This document shows, piece by piece, positions 62,761 through 64,000 of a stretch of 64,000 nucleotides of DNA. Position numbers and translations under genes: made by a program. This stretch comes from Ascidia mentula (Eukaryota; Chordata; Ascidiacea; Phlebobranchia; Ascidiidae), in contig OX387199.1 in NCBI GenBank assembly GCA_947561715.1, positions 21,271,001 to 21,335,000 of the forward strand, read 5' to 3'. The notes beneath the pieces are model-generated. The model was not told the origin of the DNA. It searched no databases and saw nothing but the letters and a program-made list of their open reading frames with translations. Numbering within the stretch: the first letter of the stretch is position 1; every line of letters starts with the position of its first letter.

Positions 62761-62959
62761 ATTTGCGAATCTAGTTCGAATTTAAAAATCATATCACAGA
62801 GGCAATACATTGTCACAAAGGCCAAGACCCACCCCACATTCGGATGAATGTTTGCTTCCCGCAAAACATGCATTGACTCAACATGTGAGCAACAACAAAA
62901 TACCCTATCCTTCATTTTCTTTAATGGGTCACGAATCTCACCTTTTGTAAGTCACGTAA

Positions 62960-63135
62960 CTCAACGTACTGAACTTTATTCACGTCATTTTGGTCTTAGT
63001 GTTTTTGTTTACTTTCCGATGTAGCCAACCAGCATTAAAATGCAACATCTACCCACATATAAACGCAATATAAACAGCGCCTCGAAATACGAATTCAGGG
63101 TTTTTAAATAAACAATATTGCCAACTTTGTTGCAC
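62960..63135 (-). repeat. Inverted family A fragment 5' of atlastin copy 2
   Basis: The reverse complement matches the A unit: AACAAAGTTGGCAATATTG, TTTAAAAACCC, GAATTCGTATTTCGAGGCGC, TAGATGTTGCATTTTAATGC. It is a different part of the unit from the fragment at 41,157. Confidence 0.85.
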
Positions 63136-63457
63136 TGTACAGAGAATCAGTTATCGTACGAAGTTAGGCTTGGTTGCGCGGGTCGGTGGGAGACTAAAGG
63201 CTACTGCTGTGCACATAACAGTTCCAAACTCTATTGCATGGTAGTCAACTATTTAAACGAAAAAATCTGAGAATATTTAAATACTACGAAATGATTCTTT
63301 GAGTATTTTATTTCAGGATTTTTTGTTAGAAATTTTGAGCCTTGCTGAAGAATAACTAACTATTACATAGCTTCTTTTTATAGGGAATCCTTGAAATTAT
63401 CTTCCTTGTAACAAGTAGCAATATTTATAGAGATTATCTGCGCCTGATTCTGTTGCA

Positions 63458-63974
63458 ATGTCGTCTGCGGAAGGCGGTAAGTAGGTTCTCTTACATTGTT
63501 GGCGAACCCCAATGAAGCAAAAACTGTTTCGGTTATTTCAAGCATATGTTTTTTTCAAGAACACAGCGGTACTGGACAACAACACAAAGCTATACAAATA
63601 GTCCGACCGAGTTCCCAACAAGACAACATTTATGAAATCGATGCTGATGAACTTGAACGAATATTTGGACATTCAAGTGTGGCCAACAAACCGGTTGCAA
63701 TCTATTCAATCGCTGGAGTTTTTAGAGGAGGAAAATCACTGATGTTAAATTTCTTCCTCCGTTATTTGTGGGCGAAAAAAAATAATAAAGTAAAAATATA
63801 TCAAAAATTAGTGGTAACCGTTTTAAATGTCGCTTGTAACAGTCAGATTCATGGCTTGATTCCAAAGAAGATGAACTGGTGGCAGGATTTCCATGGCGAG
63901 GTGGTAACGAGGGACACACACAAGGAATTTGGATTTGGGATGAGCCGTTTTTCATTGATACACCACATACACAA
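63458..63974 (+). CDS. Atlastin/GBP-type dynamin-like GTPase, copy 2, cut by window end
   Basis: Exons 63,458-63,476, 63,560-63,789 and 63,843-63,974, with introns of 83 and 53 bp, splice positions and phases identical to copy 1. Starts MSSAEG, then EHSGTGQQHKAIQIVRPSS. The P-loop AGVFRGGKSLMLNFFLRYL is intact, and WLDSKEDELVAGFPWRGG follows the second intron. Exon 4 with the DSQG motif lies beyond the window. Differences from copy 1 are scattered over coding and intron sequence, and the reading frame is open in both. The ~150-bp 5' flank is also shared, so the duplication included the promoter region. Confidence 0.85.
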
Positions 63975-64000
63975 GTAATGATCAAATTTGATGGTTGTGG

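Noticed and set aside
1-64000. CRISPR array, operons or a bacterial mobile island
   Set aside because: Spliceable exons, LTR elements and long satellites indicate animal nuclear DNA; no spacer-repeat pattern was seen.

Overview
This looks like nuclear DNA of an invertebrate animal. Pol fragments of a Ty3/gypsy and a BEL/Pao element (the latter known only from animals) and two copies of an atlastin-type GTPase gene with very short introns (48-84 bp, GT...AG) point that way. The DNA is AT-rich, dominated by repeats and poor in genes. I cannot name the species.

Layout. 1-33,370 is a long-period satellite. A ~1.44-kb monomer (family A, two alternating subtypes) is tandemly arrayed. In four places the middle of an A-like monomer is replaced by a ~1.4-2.3 kb segment (family B). 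One gypsy insertion sits in the array and was copied with it (13,544-16,876 and, reduced, 28,008-29,070). 33,370-41,600 is mostly low-information sequence with a broken BEL/Pao pol (36,528-37,950, minus strand). 41,600-46,300 holds atlastin-like copy 1 (42,303-43,351) and two inverted repeats. 46,900-62,800 is a second tandem block (family C, 4.2-4.7 kb units). It contains inverted pieces of family B and five damaged copies of an N-terminal exon resembling P-loop sulfotransferases. 63,458 to the end is atlastin-like copy 2, cut by the window edge. Inverted scraps of family A lie 5' of both atlastin copies.

Main discovery. A complete hammerhead ribozyme (minus strand, 3,096-3,148) has every core nucleotide and three intact stems. 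It forms almost all of a 57-bp insertion in a single satellite monomer, flanked by a 14-bp direct duplication of the target. A decayed relative of identical length lies at 38,683-38,735. Looser hammerhead-like motifs (CTGATGA, a stem, GAAA, and a two-part stem I) occur at fixed positions in family A (minus strand), at the left edge of all four B segments, in family C, and next to a fresh inverted repeat at 45.4 kb. The window therefore reads as a neighbourhood of ribozyme-bearing repeats, resembling those of Penelope-like elements and animal retrozymes, although no Penelope protein is visible.

No tRNA, rRNA or CRISPR was recognised. All structures were folded by eye.
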